From contig NZ_CP015439.1 in assembly GCF_001634285.1 (NCBI RefSeq), positions 186,001-250,000 on the forward strand: a stretch of DNA of 64,000 nt, read 5' to 3'. The DNA is from Anoxybacillus amylolyticus (GTDB lineage Bacteria > Bacillota > Bacilli > Bacillales > Anoxybacillaceae). Made by a program: the position numbers and the translations under genes. Below are positions 9,137 through 17,793 of this stretch, one piece after another; positions within the stretch are counted from its first letter, which is position 1, and each line of letters opens with the position of its first letter. The notes beneath the pieces were generated by a model. It made no database searches. It was not told the origin of the DNA and worked only from the letters and a program-made list of their open reading frames with translations.

Positions 9137-9518
9137 CTCCTAGCGTCTGCATTTTTGTTTCGTCCATCACTTCTTGCAGACGTATTGAAACATCGAATGT
9201 GATAACAAGCGCATCGTCCTGTTTTGTTCCTTCTAACCGGTGCACATGATATTTGTTTGCGATATATTGAAATTCGGTTTGAAACGTTTCAAACACACCA
9301 TCGCATTCGCTGTCCACTTCTGTTGATTGCGGAAAATATACAATATTCCACGAATACGTCCGCCACACTTGCCCCTTGATTTTTCGTTCTTGTTCCGACT
9401 GAATCATTCGCACAAGAAAAGCAGGAGTTTGAAGCCCCTGCTTAACTTTTTCGTCGTATACTTTGACGTTTCCGAACACTTGTTTAATTTGTTGAATGAT
9501 GAGCGTTTTAATCTCCAA
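9111..9518 (-). CDS. Tail terminator-like protein (YqbJ type)
   Basis: 135 residues. By position (after the HK97 gp10-like protein, before the sheath) and by sequence (IKTLIIQQIKQVFGNVKVYDE; SEQERKIKGQVWRTYSWNIV) it matches the phage tail terminator family seen in PBSX-like phages. That protein caps the tail tube for joining to the head. It overlaps its two neighbours. Confidence 0.8.
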   Translation of the reverse strand: MEIKTLIIQQIKQVFGNVKVYDEKVKQGLQTPAFLVRMIQSEQERKIKGQVWRTYSWNIVYFPQSTEVDSECDGVFETFQTEFQYIANKYHVHRLEGTKQDDALVITFDVSIRLQEVMDETKMQTLGGVWVGQAN

Positions 9519-9906
9519 AGGTCCGCTTCATCTCCTTTTCGATCTCCCGTTTCCACATGTTCGGGGCGATTTTTTGCATGTCATTCATCGTTAGTTTCAA
9601 CATAAACCGCCCTTCTACCCAACCGACCGTTTGCCCAGCTACCACAATGCGGTGACCATTCTCGACAAATGATGCGTACTCGGTTTGGTTGTAGATGTGA
9701 ATATATATCGTGTCGCCTTTGTTCAACACATAATACTTCCAGTTGTTTCGCAAATTCCCTGTATCAACGGGAGTCAGCTTTTTCACTTTCCGAATGGCCA
9801 ACTGTGCTATGCGTTGGGCTACCTTCATTTGTACTTGGTGCGCAATTTTATTCAGCTCCACTAAATGCTGTTTCAACAATCGAACTTCACTAAATTCATA
9901 GCCCAT
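9508..9906 (-). CDS. HK97 gp10-like tail completion protein
   Basis: 132 residues with the typical gp10 core: KVKKLTPVDTGNLRNNWKYY (residues 54-73) and the later EYASFVENGHR. Members act at the head-tail joint or as tail completion proteins. Its ATG overlaps the last base of the upstream connector gene, continuing the leftward morphogenesis operon. Confidence 0.9.
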   Translation of the reverse strand: MGYEFSEVRLLKQHLVELNKIAHQVQMKVAQRIAQLAIRKVKKLTPVDTGNLRNNWKYYVLNKGDTIYIHIYNQTEYASFVENGHRIVVAGQTVGWVEGRFMLKLTMNDMQKIAPNMWKREIEKEMKRTFGD

Positions 9907-10271
9907 TATGCGTAACCCTTTCGGACGAGCAACACTTCTTGGTGGCTCGCATATACAAACGGTTCTTTCGCTGACTCGTAGCGCACTCCATCGATAACAA
10001 ACACATCGCCAGCTCGCACGTCAATTTTGCTAGATAAAAAAACTTTGACATCGTACTGAATGGTGTTTACATCGTCTTGTGAAGCGTTATTTAGCGTCTG
10101 CATACCGACAGTGGAAAGGCGACAAGGCACATTTTCGTGCTTTGTCACCCATTGCATTCCGTCGGCGCCATTCGGCTTCTGATACACTTCGTATCGCTCG
10201 ATGGTAGCTGTTCGGTCATACAGCCGTTCGACTGCGGGCTTGGCTTTGAGAAAGATGTTCCGAACCAGCAT
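9906..10271 (-). CDS. Head closure / DUF3599-like connector protein
   Basis: 121 residues similar to the YqbH-like head-tail connector (head closure) family. The visible pattern is TATIERYEVYQKPNGADGMQW at about residue 23, then VFLSSKIDVRAGDVFVIDGV at about 80. It probably forms the second ring under the portal adaptor. One base separates it from the adaptor gene. Confidence 0.8.
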   Translation of the reverse strand: MLVRNIFLKAKPAVERLYDRTATIERYEVYQKPNGADGMQWVTKHENVPCRLSTVGMQTLNNASQDDVNTIQYDVKVFLSSKIDVRAGDVFVIDGVRYESAKEPFVYASHQEVLLVRKGYA

Positions 10272-10272
10272 G

Positions 10273-10614
10273 CTACCACCTCATTTTTCGGAACTTATAT
10301 AAAGCGTTCTTGTATGAATGAGCGACGCTTTCCACTTCTGTTTCACCTTGGCTCTTTTCATGAGCCGTAAACGTGACTTGCACGTCGCCTTCTTTGATAG
10401 ACTGAACAGCAGGCTCGGCGTCGGGCTCATTTTTTTGCTTCAACCGAATGTAATCAACTACCATATCCGCATGCACATACAGCAACTCTTCTGGGATATC
10501 GTCACGATTGCAAAACGTCTTAATCGCTTGAGCAACTTTGTCAATATACATCATCAAGCGTTCGTCCGATGGCGGGTTTTCTAATTCCGCTTTCACAATT
10601 TCAAGAACAGTCAT
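10273..10614 (-). CDS. Head-tail connector adaptor protein
   Basis: 113 residues, mostly helical, of the phage head-tail connector type (YqbG/gp6-like). The N-terminus MTVLEIVKAELENPPSDERL is characteristic. It is expected to bind the portal ring from below. It follows a 48-residue gene and precedes the head closure gene. Confidence 0.82.
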   Translation of the reverse strand: MTVLEIVKAELENPPSDERLMMYIDKVAQAIKTFCNRDDIPEELLYVHADMVVDYIRLKQKNEPDAEPAVQSIKEGDVQVTFTAHEKSQGETEVESVAHSYKNALYKFRKMRW

Positions 10615-10616
10615 TG

Positions 10617-10763
10617 CTATTCAGCTGCCTTTTCTGCTGTCTTTTTCGTTCCCTTTTTCTCCTCTGCTTCCGTCACTTCTTCATATCCAGCGTTTTTAAA
10701 TGCAGCCTCTTGTACGTCGTTTGTTGCGATTAACACTTCATCGCCTTTTTTAAATTTTTTCAT
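10617..10763 (-). CDS. Small lysine/glutamate-rich phage protein after the capsid gene
   Basis: A 48-residue open frame (MKKFKKGDEVLIATNDVQEA at the start, ending TAEKAAE). It fills the gap between capsid and connector genes and its stop lies 2 nt before the next ATG. The C-terminal half is a run of K, E, A and T, reminiscent of the short Ala/Lys/Glu tails in similar genes (Rho N-like or capsid-stabilising proteins). Function unknown. Too short for standard ORF length cut-offs, but its position and spacing support it. Confidence 0.7.
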   Translation of the reverse strand: MKKFKKGDEVLIATNDVQEAAFKNAGYEEVTEAEEKKGTKKTAEKAAE

Positions 10764-10776
10764 ATCCCGTCACCCC

Positions 10777-11595
10777 TTACGCTTTTTTGTGCACGTAAAT
10801 GGCGTTCTTTTTGTTCTCGAATACGAACGCATCGTAACGAATGCGTCCTTCCACAAGCGTACCGTTAATGCCTGGCGGGTTTTCATGCGTCACGTAGTCG
10901 GTCAATTTAATTGGTGCGACCGTCGCCATTGGATGTGTGATGAAAAATTCAACGTTTGCTGGTAAATACGAAGATGGAACTGTAATCAACGGAATACCGT
11001 CAATTTGACCAACTTGCCCTTTCATTAAAGCGTCTTGTGCGATATCAGACGCTTTGATAAAAGAAGGATCTAAACGAATTTGCTTGTAGAAATTCGCACC
11101 AATATACGCTACACGACCAACTAACGGCACTTTTAAGTCTGTGAGCGTTGTCGTTGCGTCTAAGAACGCTTCATAGGCATTGTCCTTTGTGATTGGTGCC
11201 GTCGCCGTTGTGCCAGCATTCGCACAAATAACGGCAAAACGATAGATGTCCACTTCTGGAACAACCACTTCGTCAATTTGCCGCGCCAGTGCCTTTCCGG
11301 CTTCCATGACACCCATCGTATCTTGTTTCGATTTGTTGTCAATGGTGAACGTGAACGAACGGTCGCGCGTTACTTTCATCTCTTGCACGCTGTTTTGCAA
11401 TTCAGATGGCGTCCCATAACGGCTCATTCCCGTCGGGGTGTAGTCTTGCATTGGGACTGTTGGAATCGAGAATACTTTCACCGTTTCGACTCCGACCCAA
11501 TCCAAGTCTTGATTCACCGCCCCATTCGAAAGGGACTGCTTTTTAAAACGTTCATCTACATACGGTGCATACTTTTCAGCATAGTTAATTGGCAT
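10777..11595 (-). CDS. Major capsid protein
   Basis: 272 residues, placed between scaffold and connectors. The start MPINYAEKYAPYVDERFKKQ and the central part (FSIPTVPMQDYTPTGMSRYG) match the capsid proteins of Bacillus and Listeria phages with SPP1/P22-like coats. It forms the icosahedral shell. A good ribosome binding site (AGGAGGTAATGAACC) precedes the ATG. Confidence 0.88.
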   Translation of the reverse strand: MPINYAEKYAPYVDERFKKQSLSNGAVNQDLDWVGVETVKVFSIPTVPMQDYTPTGMSRYGTPSELQNSVQEMKVTRDRSFTFTIDNKSKQDTMGVMEAGKALARQIDEVVVPEVDIYRFAVICANAGTTATAPITKDNAYEAFLDATTTLTDLKVPLVGRVAYIGANFYKQIRLDPSFIKASDIAQDALMKGQVGQIDGIPLITVPSSYLPANVEFFITHPMATVAPIKLTDYVTHENPPGINGTLVEGRIRYDAFVFENKKNAIYVHKKA

Positions 11596-11615
11596 GGTTC
11601 ATTACCTCCTGTACA

Positions 11616-12173
11616 TTAAATAGAATTAAACCCAGCTAAGAACGGATCCTCTGGTTCGTCACCAGTCGGATTCCCCTCTGCTGGTTTGATACCTGTAATT
11701 TTTGGTTGGTTGTTGGTTTCAGGCACAAATAAAAAGGACTTGGTTTCTTGCAGCGCCTTCAGCTGCTCATCCAGTCCTTTTGTGATGTTGCCATTTTCAT
11801 CGAGTTCGATTGTATTTTTGTCAAGAAGCGATGCAACCAAGTCGGCGTCATGTACTTTCCCGTTGATCGCCAATTTAATGGCGCTGTTCAATTGTGTTTC
11901 TTTAATTTTTGCTTCATATGCCGCCTTCTCGTCTTTATATCGCTTCTCTAAGTCCGCAAGCTTCGTTTGTAGTTCTTCGTTCCCTTCGGCTTGCTTTTTT
12001 AGCTGTTTTAAATCATTGTCGCGCTGTTCTAGCTGTTTTTTCATGTTGTCGAGGCTTGTTTTTAAGTCGTCTACTTTCGCTTTTTGCGCTTCCACCGACT
12101 TCCCATGCTCGGCCATAATTTTGTCAATGACGTCTTTTTCAAGACCTAAACTTTCAAGAAATTCGCGTTTCAT
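11616..12173 (-). CDS. Capsid scaffolding protein (GP20-like)
   Basis: 185 residues of the phage minor structural protein GP20 family. The N-terminus KREFLESLGLEKDVIDKIMA is typical, followed by a long coiled coil (about residues 25-95; many K, Q, E and L) and an acidic C-terminal end that probably contacts the coat. It drives capsid assembly and is then lost. It is preceded by its own leader and by a terminator after the upstream small gene. Confidence 0.92.
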   Translation of the reverse strand: MKREFLESLGLEKDVIDKIMAEHGKSVEAQKAKVDDLKTSLDNMKKQLEQRDNDLKQLKKQAEGNEELQTKLADLEKRYKDEKAAYEAKIKETQLNSAIKLAINGKVHDADLVASLLDKNTIELDENGNITKGLDEQLKALQETKSFLFVPETNNQPKITGIKPAEGNPTGDEPEDPFLAGFNSI

Positions 12174-12261
12174 GGTATTCCTCCTCTGGTTACGTTTTTT
12201 AACGTGGTTACGGCCACGAACCGCTTTGTTCTTTAACGTCTACAAATGCTAAAAAGACGAG

Positions 12262-12304
12262 AAAATAAAAAAGCACGTAACCTTTTTTGATTGGTTAAGT
12301 GCTT
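12262..12304 (-). terminator. Rho-independent terminator after the candidate immunity gene
   Basis: On the minus strand, AAGCACTTAACC pairs with GGTTACGTGCTT around a short A-rich loop, followed by a T-rich tract. It overlaps the last codons of the candidate immunity gene and separates portal/MuF/immunity transcripts from the scaffold and capsid genes. The coat genes may therefore need read-through or a promoter of their own in 12,174-12,260. Confidence 0.75.
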
Positions 12305-12465
12305 TTGCATTTGTAAGTAATTTCAGAAACGTCTTGGCTATTGATAAAGACTATCTCATCATCGTCTGAACGCTGACAACAATATTTCGGCTCCGAATCA
12401 AAAATTTCTAAAATGGTTACTTCCGTGCCATCTTTTAATTTGACAACATCTAATTCCTCAATCAC
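12295..12465 (-). CDS. Candidate immunity protein for the MuF toxin (DUF4926-like)
   Basis: 56 residues starting at a GTG that overlaps the last 8 bases of the MuF gene, with GGAGG 9 nt before it. The sequence (EELDVVKLKDGTEVTILEIF, then EIVFINSQDVSEI) resembles small beta-barrel DUF4926 proteins, which are often encoded next to DUF6883 proteins. Tight overlap with the toxin-like gene, small size and acidic character suggest it neutralises the C-terminal domain of the MuF protein. The family call is from memory of the pattern; the immunity role is inferred. Confidence 0.6.
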   Translation of the reverse strand: MIEELDVVKLKDGTEVTILEIFDSEPKYCCQRSDDDEIVFINSQDVSEITYKCKST

Positions 12466-13894
12466 TCTCTTCTCCCTCCATTTTCTTCTTTGCTTTTTTC
12501 TCATCAATAATATATGCACTTGTTAATCTTGGTTCTTTTTCCCTTTTTCCAATAATCCACGAAACTAAAACATAAGCTTCTCGACCGGTCGGTCCTTTTA
12601 TTTTCATAATGGATTCATACAGATCACCATGGTTATTCGAACCATTGTATCGTGCAAAACTATGAGGAAGCTCTTTCAAAATGTTGTTTTTTAAATCCTG
12701 CCAGTTACTTAAATTATACCCGAGTAGCTCATCAAATAAAACAGCTTTAGGTCCTCCTGATTTGTGATTTTTATCAAGAGCATAGTTAGTTAGCTTTTGG
12801 TCAATGAAAATAGCACGTTCGATATTCGGAATCACTTTAGATGCCCGTTGTGATTCGGGCACGTATAGTCTGTCGCTCTTTTGGTGAATCGAACTTAACC
12901 ACTCTTCATACGAAACGGAATCCACCAACCCATTCATCGACTGCCGTTTCTCGCCTTTCGTATATTCCGATTCATCAAAATACGGAATCGTCGTTGTTCG
13001 GCAACGTACATGAAATGGCGGCGCATTCGTGCCTGGCTTATAATCTTTGACGTTATAAACCTTGCCATCTTGATATCTACAAATATCCGATGTTCGCATA
13101 TCGAGCGTGGCCAAAATCTCGTATTTCTCCATCCCTGCGTCGCGATAACTATTTTGTGCAGCTAAATTGTGAAAGAAACTCGCTTCCGTTCTGACCAACG
13201 CTTCGGCGCGTGAGTATGCAACGTCTGTCACTTTCACAATTTCTTTTGCTGTTTTGTCAATGGAGCGACCAATGATAAAGCTTTGTTCGAGCGACTTTCG
13301 AATATTTTGCATCGTTTCTTGCTCGTGTCCCCAAATCCGTTCCGAAAACTCTTTACCACTCCAGTTATACAACATCACTTCTCGCATCGTGCTGTCATCG
13401 AGTATTTGAACATCGGCTGGAATCCCTGCCATCGCAAAGTCGTACATGAAGTGATAATACGAGTTTTGGTATACATCGACCAATCCGGTGTAAGTGTACT
13501 CCTGCAAGCCGTTTTTGCCGCCGTATAGATGTAGCATTGTCATCTCGATTTGCGCTAAAAGCAGCTCTAACCGCGAAATCCGAACGCGATAACTAATCGC
13601 ATTCAATAGATTTTCGTATTGCGGATTTCCTTCAAGCGCCATCGCACGAAAACGAGCAAGATCCACTTGTTGAAATTCCTTGATCTCTTGGGACGTCAGC
13701 ACTTGTTTGGCTTCATGCATCGAAATCCGATTATCCCTGGCATATCGGGCGTAAAAAGCTTCGATTTGCCGCAAAATGTCCTGTTGAGCCTCTTTCAGGC
13801 GTTGCTGCATCTGTGCTAAATATCTATCAACAATTAACTTCGCTTCCTGTTCCCTTTGTGTCGCACGTTGTTCCCAATATTGACGACTATTCAT
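12458..13894 (-). CDS. MuF/SPP1 gp7-like minor head protein with C-terminal DUF6883 toxin-like domain
   Basis: 478 residues. About residues 1-310 are a phage head morphogenesis (MuF) protein, with the Cys/His-containing end of that domain (SDICRYQDGKVYNV; APPFHVRCRTTTIPYF). After a short linker, residues ~355-465 look like DUF6883: IPNIERAIFIDQKLTNYAL, then HKSGGPKAVLFDELLGYN, then GPTGREAYVLVSWIIGK and PRLTSAYI. Ordinary MuF proteins stop near residue 320, so this is a fusion. MuF proteins with toxic C-terminal domains are a known class of temperate-phage polymorphic toxins, delivered with or from the virion. It overlaps the portal gene by 8 nt upstream and the candidate immunity gene by 8 nt downstream. 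Confidence 0.85.
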   Translation of the reverse strand: MNSRQYWEQRATQREQEAKLIVDRYLAQMQQRLKEAQQDILRQIEAFYARYARDNRISMHEAKQVLTSQEIKEFQQVDLARFRAMALEGNPQYENLLNAISYRVRISRLELLLAQIEMTMLHLYGGKNGLQEYTYTGLVDVYQNSYYHFMYDFAMAGIPADVQILDDSTMREVMLYNWSGKEFSERIWGHEQETMQNIRKSLEQSFIIGRSIDKTAKEIVKVTDVAYSRAEALVRTEASFFHNLAAQNSYRDAGMEKYEILATLDMRTSDICRYQDGKVYNVKDYKPGTNAPPFHVRCRTTTIPYFDESEYTKGEKRQSMNGLVDSVSYEEWLSSIHQKSDRLYVPESQRASKVIPNIERAIFIDQKLTNYALDKNHKSGGPKAVLFDELLGYNLSNWQDLKNNILKELPHSFARYNGSNNHGDLYESIMKIKGPTGREAYVLVSWIIGKREKEPRLTSAYIIDEKKAKKKMEGEESD

Positions 13895-15311
13895 TCATGT
13901 TCCCATCTTTCCTTTGTTGCTGGAACACACTCTGATAGCCGTTGTACATCTGTTCTTGTTCCCGTTGCTTTTTCAATCGTTCTTCCACTTGTTCTGTGTA
14001 CCACGGGTGATTTTCTCGAATCGTTTGGTCATCGAGAATGCCAACAGAAGCTTGGCAATTAGCAATGGTCTCTGACTCGTTAATGATGATGTCGCGATTA
14101 AAAATAATCGAAATCGGCTCATTCGTGAAATCTCCTTTTCCGGTCATCAGCAAGTATTGGTCGATAAACCAAATTAATTGCTCAATACTTGATTGGAATT
14201 CCGTCTCGAGAATGTTACAATCCATATCCAAATCCGAGTATCGGTATCGCAACGCCACTCCACTTGCGTTGCCCAAATTCTCATCCTGTGTATCAACGCC
14301 GCGGCCGAATTCATAGATAGCTTTGCGAATGCGCAATAATTCTTTTTCGACTGCATCTGTCTGTAAATCGGCTTGTAGCTTGTCTACATCGCCATCTACA
14401 TCGAGTTTTACAGCTCGGTATCTGTTAAGGTCGTTTAGAAACTCTTGTAGGTTTGTTCCCCCGTAGTTAACAAGTTTGTAAATGAAATTCGGGATATCTG
14501 CCAACAAATCTGCATTGACGGAAGCCTGTAAGTTGTAATCGTCAATCAATGACTTAATACAATCGATGAGAGGTTGCTCTTCTTCGTTATATTTAAACGC
14601 AATCAACGGCATGCGCTCCCACAGATACGGCTTCTCGTTGATGGTGAAATGATAGTTTGTTTCTATCCCAGCCAACACGTCTGGAACAAGTGAATCAGCT
14701 TGCAGGACGTAATACTTAATTCCTTTCGGGTGATGATACTCGACCTTCTTTTGTTTTTGCTTTTGTGTGTTCGTGTACACCACTTCTTCATACACCCGAA
14801 TAAACGACACAATTTCTTCATGGTCGTTATCTTTCCAGAAAGGAATAATTTGCTCGCTCGGAATTTTTTTAAACGACAGCTCGCCTTTTTCGTCAATGTA
14901 CACATACAAAAAAGCGATCCCTTTATTGATCGCTTCTTTGCCGAGATTTTTAATTACTTTTAACAAACGCTTATCAAACATATCTTGCATGATTTTGCGG
15001 TATTCTTCGTTTTCTGTCGCAATCGTCGGCTCTTTCGAAAGCAAATAGCCGACCTTTTGATTGACGAGCTTCTTCACAAAATCATGCGCCAACTTCTGAT
15101 TCGAACGCCATGTGATATCTTGCTGCTTCTTCTCGATGTCCATTTTCGTGCGATAATATCGCTCACCTAGCACCATCAGTTTGCGCTTATCGCTCGTTTC
15201 CCAATCTTTAACCACAGCCGTCAAAAGCTGTTCATCGGTCATCATTCCTTTGGCCAACTCCGCCAATGCTCGCTCATGCCAGGGCGCTCTGAATAAATCC
15301 TCAATCAGCAC
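13887..15311 (-). CDS. Portal protein (SPP1 gp6 type)
   Basis: 474 residues, SPP1-type portal. Recognisable parts are MVLGERYYRTKMDIEKKQQD (around residue 45), the helical stem region, and the late segment GNASGVALRYRYSDLDMDCN (around residue 345). The dodecameric ring forms the DNA entry gate of the procapsid and docks the terminase. It lies 12 nt downstream of the large terminase. Confidence 0.93.
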   Translation of the reverse strand: MLIEDLFRAPWHERALAELAKGMMTDEQLLTAVVKDWETSDKRKLMVLGERYYRTKMDIEKKQQDITWRSNQKLAHDFVKKLVNQKVGYLLSKEPTIATENEEYRKIMQDMFDKRLLKVIKNLGKEAINKGIAFLYVYIDEKGELSFKKIPSEQIIPFWKDNDHEEIVSFIRVYEEVVYTNTQKQKQKKVEYHHPKGIKYYVLQADSLVPDVLAGIETNYHFTINEKPYLWERMPLIAFKYNEEEQPLIDCIKSLIDDYNLQASVNADLLADIPNFIYKLVNYGGTNLQEFLNDLNRYRAVKLDVDGDVDKLQADLQTDAVEKELLRIRKAIYEFGRGVDTQDENLGNASGVALRYRYSDLDMDCNILETEFQSSIEQLIWFIDQYLLMTGKGDFTNEPISIIFNRDIIINESETIANCQASVGILDDQTIRENHPWYTEQVEERLKKQREQEQMYNGYQSVFQQQRKDGNMNE

Positions 15312-15323
15312 GCGATCACCTCC

Positions 15324-16586
15324 CTATTTCAAAATAGCCACCGACGGCCGTTTCATATCATCTTCAAATGCGTAGCGGGTTGCTGCGATCGTATGGTCGT
15401 TCTTTTCTTCCAAACGCGGCTTCGGATTGCCGTCTGCGTCGACTTGATAATCAATGGACTCAAATTCTCTTGCAATGTTCGGCGTTCGCTTTGGATCAAT
15501 GACAATTGCCCCTAAATCATCGAGCCATTTTTCGCCGTATTCCACGCTTCCCGGCCCTTTCTTAGCACCTTTAATTCTTGGAATGCCATGCTCTTTCTTC
15601 ATCTCATCCACTGACTTCGGCTCGGCACTGTCAGCGATAATCGGTTCCGTATGATAGTTTTTCATTTTGATTTTTTCGGCTGCTTCTCTATTCGACAACT
15701 TCACGCCATAGATTTCATCGATGGCATAGATAATACGCCGTGTTTTATCGTAGTGCCAACGGACAAACGCAAACGGATCGACGCCATATCCCCAGTCGAT
15801 GCCTTGGCGGATGTTATCGAACCGTTTAATCTCGTTATCTGTAATGGTTCGGAATACTAAATTATCAAACGGCACCACACCACTTCCAATCGGCTCGCCT
15901 AGATATTCATGTCTATATTTCATTTCATTCGTTCGTTTCGTGTGTTCTGCTTCCTCGATGAAATCTTTAGACAAAAACGGATTGTCTAAATACGTTGAGT
16001 GATGAACGAACGTGTTTTCAGGAAGAAATTGCGTCTCATACTTTTGATTAACCCACGACTGTCTTCGCTTTGGTGGGTTGTAGCTGTAAAAAAACGTATA
16101 ACGGATTCCTGGCGGAAGCTGCCCACGCAACACGGATTTTTCAATCACAGACACTTCTTCTTCGGTCTTGAATTCGGCCAACTCCTCAATCCACATAATC
16201 GCCAGTGGGAACTTCGATGCTTTAATCGACTTGATTTTTTGTGGGTCATCGGCGCCTCGAAATAGAATTCGATTCCCTCTAGGCAAGTACGTAATCCGCA
16301 TCGGATTGACCGTAATCTGAAAATACTCGGTCACACCCAATATCTCCATCGCTTCTTTCAGCTGTTCCAACACCGAATCTGCGAGCGTGTTCCCGACCCT
16401 CCGAACAACCAAAGCGGTCACTGGGAAGCGCATAACCAGCAACAACACCATCATCGCAATATGTGTAGACTTCGCGCTGGCGCGGCCGCCTTTAAGCACA
16501 TAACGCAAATAACGCTGTTCTTTGACAAGCGCCCAGACTTTTTGGAACGTCGGCGTAAACACTTCGGAAAGTCTAATCTGTTTCAT
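15324..16586 (-). CDS. xtmB: Terminase large subunit
   Basis: 420 residues, PBSX XtmB-type packaging ATPase/nuclease. The start MKQIRLSEVFTPTFQKVW is chosen because it overlaps the end of the small subunit by 14 nt and begins the conserved region. Walker A-like KGGRASAKSTH (about residue 33) and Walker B IMWIEELAEF are visible. The C-terminal nuclease contains DWGYGVDPFAF, IADSAEPKSVDEM and NDHTIAATRYA. It pumps DNA through the portal. Confidence 0.95.
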   Translation of the reverse strand: MKQIRLSEVFTPTFQKVWALVKEQRYLRYVLKGGRASAKSTHIAMMVLLLVMRFPVTALVVRRVGNTLADSVLEQLKEAMEILGVTEYFQITVNPMRITYLPRGNRILFRGADDPQKIKSIKASKFPLAIMWIEELAEFKTEEEVSVIEKSVLRGQLPPGIRYTFFYSYNPPKRRQSWVNQKYETQFLPENTFVHHSTYLDNPFLSKDFIEEAEHTKRTNEMKYRHEYLGEPIGSGVVPFDNLVFRTITDNEIKRFDNIRQGIDWGYGVDPFAFVRWHYDKTRRIIYAIDEIYGVKLSNREAAEKIKMKNYHTEPIIADSAEPKSVDEMKKEHGIPRIKGAKKGPGSVEYGEKWLDDLGAIVIDPKRTPNIAREFESIDYQVDADGNPKPRLEEKNDHTIAATRYAFEDDMKRPSVAILK

Positions 16587-17001
16587 CCGCCCCACCAACG
16601 TCGTCGATGATTTGAACGCCAAAATTTGCGTCGACTTGTTGTCTCTCTGTCCACATCGCAAAGCGTTTGCCGAGAAGTTCAGCTGCTTTGATACGGTCTT
16701 TAATATTCGGAGTATTTTCCACTAATTCAAAAAAGTCTTTTCCCGCCATCGGTATTTTCTCCGTTTCCTCACCCCGAAGCACTTTCGTTAAAAACGCTAA
16801 TATTTCATCCTGCGAGGCGATGCGTTCTTTGTCTTTTTCGGATAAACGTTGCTGGATGTACTCTCTAATTGTAGTATTTTGTAGTAGCTTCGTTGTGTTG
16901 CCTCTAGCGCTATATCCAGCCCTTTTTGCTGCTTCTTCTGCGTTGCCAAGCTCGATGTAGTAATCGGCGAATCGTTTCTGCTTTTCTGTCAACTTCCGCA
17001 T
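16573..17001 (-). CDS. xtmA: Terminase small subunit
   Basis: 142 residues with the terminase_2 (XtmA) signature: KLTEKQKRFADYYIELGNAE, then AAKRAGYSARGNTTKLL. This is the helix-turn-helix part that recognises the packaging site. The C-terminal part (about 100-142) would contact the large subunit. First gene of the packaging module. Confidence 0.95.
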   Translation of the reverse strand: MRKLTEKQKRFADYYIELGNAEEAAKRAGYSARGNTTKLLQNTTIREYIQQRLSEKDKERIASQDEILAFLTKVLRGEETEKIPMAGKDFFELVENTPNIKDRIKAAELLGKRFAMWTERQQVDANFGVQIIDDVGGADETD

Positions 17002-17021
17002 CTACATCTCACCTACCTCCC

Positions 17022-17174
17022 TCACTTTCTGCGAATCGCTCCTCTTACTCGTTTATACGTATCTCTTTTCACGCCCATTAACTCCATCACATCGCGCATC
17101 GACAATTTTTCTTTCTTTTTCGCCTTTAATTTTTTTATCTCATCGTCCGATAAATGGTCGCTTAATTTATACAT
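17022..17174 (-). CDS. Small basic phage protein with helix-turn-helix
   Basis: 50 residues from MYKLSDHLSDDEIKKLKAKK; the ATG at 17174 lies 6 nt after GAGGTG (an alternative is 17180). The second half (MRDVMELMGVKRDTYKRVRG) reads like a helix-turn-helix. It sits just ahead of the terminase genes, where PBSX-like phages often keep a small DNA-binding protein. Function not established. Confidence 0.65.
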   Translation of the reverse strand: MYKLSDHLSDDEIKKLKAKKKEKLSMRDVMELMGVKRDTYKRVRGAIRRK

Positions 17175-17275
17175 CCTCATCACCTCTTGAATAAAATAAG
17201 CGCCTAGCTTTTGACTAGGCACTCATGAAAGGAGGAAATCGCCGTTCTACATATTAGTGGCATTTACACGACAAA

Positions 17276-17316
17276 AAAGCACAAAAACAGCCTCATCCGC
17301 ATAAGCAGAAGAGGCT
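17276..17316 (-). terminator. Terminator after the late sigma-like gene
   Basis: GCCTC and GAGGC arms (17311-17315 and 17290-17294) followed on the minus strand by TGTTTTTG. The stop codon of the sigma-like gene lies inside the hairpin. It would end early transcription before the packaging genes. Confidence 0.6.
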
Positions 17317-17793
17317 TTCATTTATACGTTTTTTAATTTTTTTCTCCGCCCGTTCAATCATCGTCTGGACGCTGCTTGAAGAGATACACAAATAATTTGC
17401 AATCTCACTATATGTTAGGCAATATCCACGCGACATCAGATATACTTCTTTTTCTCGCTCTGTAAGCACCGATAAAGCATCCTCAATACGTTCCCGATCC
17501 CAACTCGTAATGACACTTTCTCTTTCGTGGTCGTCCCATTTATAAATAGGCTCACTGGAACGAAAATACTTTTGCATAAGCAATGGGTCGAATAACTTTT
17601 CGCGTCGATAGGCAGCACGTCGCTCGATACCTCGTTTATGACCAGGGTATCTGCCGATTGTGAGCCATTCAATCACAAATTCAAGGTCCGAAATCATCCC
17701 TTTGATTATCTTTTTATCTTCATCCGATGCTTTTTCTAGGAGTTTTTTTGTTTCTTTCAACGTTTGTTTATATTCTCGCAAGAGTTCATCCAT
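17293..17793 (-). CDS. Phage sigma-70-like late gene regulator (Xpf/ArpU type)
   Basis: 166 residues; the ATG at 17793 follows AGGAGG by six bases. The C-terminal third is a sigma region 4-like helix-turn-helix (ALSVLTEREKEVYLMSRGYC, then SEIANYLCISSSSVQTMIER). The N-terminal half is a helical region ending in WLTIGRYPGHKRGIERRAAY. Similar PBSX-type factors switch on the late operon, and it stands immediately before the packaging genes. It probably directs RNA polymerase to the late promoter. Confidence 0.85.
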   Translation of the reverse strand: MDELLREYKQTLKETKKLLEKASDEDKKIIKGMISDLEFVIEWLTIGRYPGHKRGIERRAAYRREKLFDPLLMQKYFRSSEPIYKWDDHERESVITSWDRERIEDALSVLTEREKEVYLMSRGYCLTYSEIANYLCISSSSVQTMIERAEKKIKKRINESLFCLCG

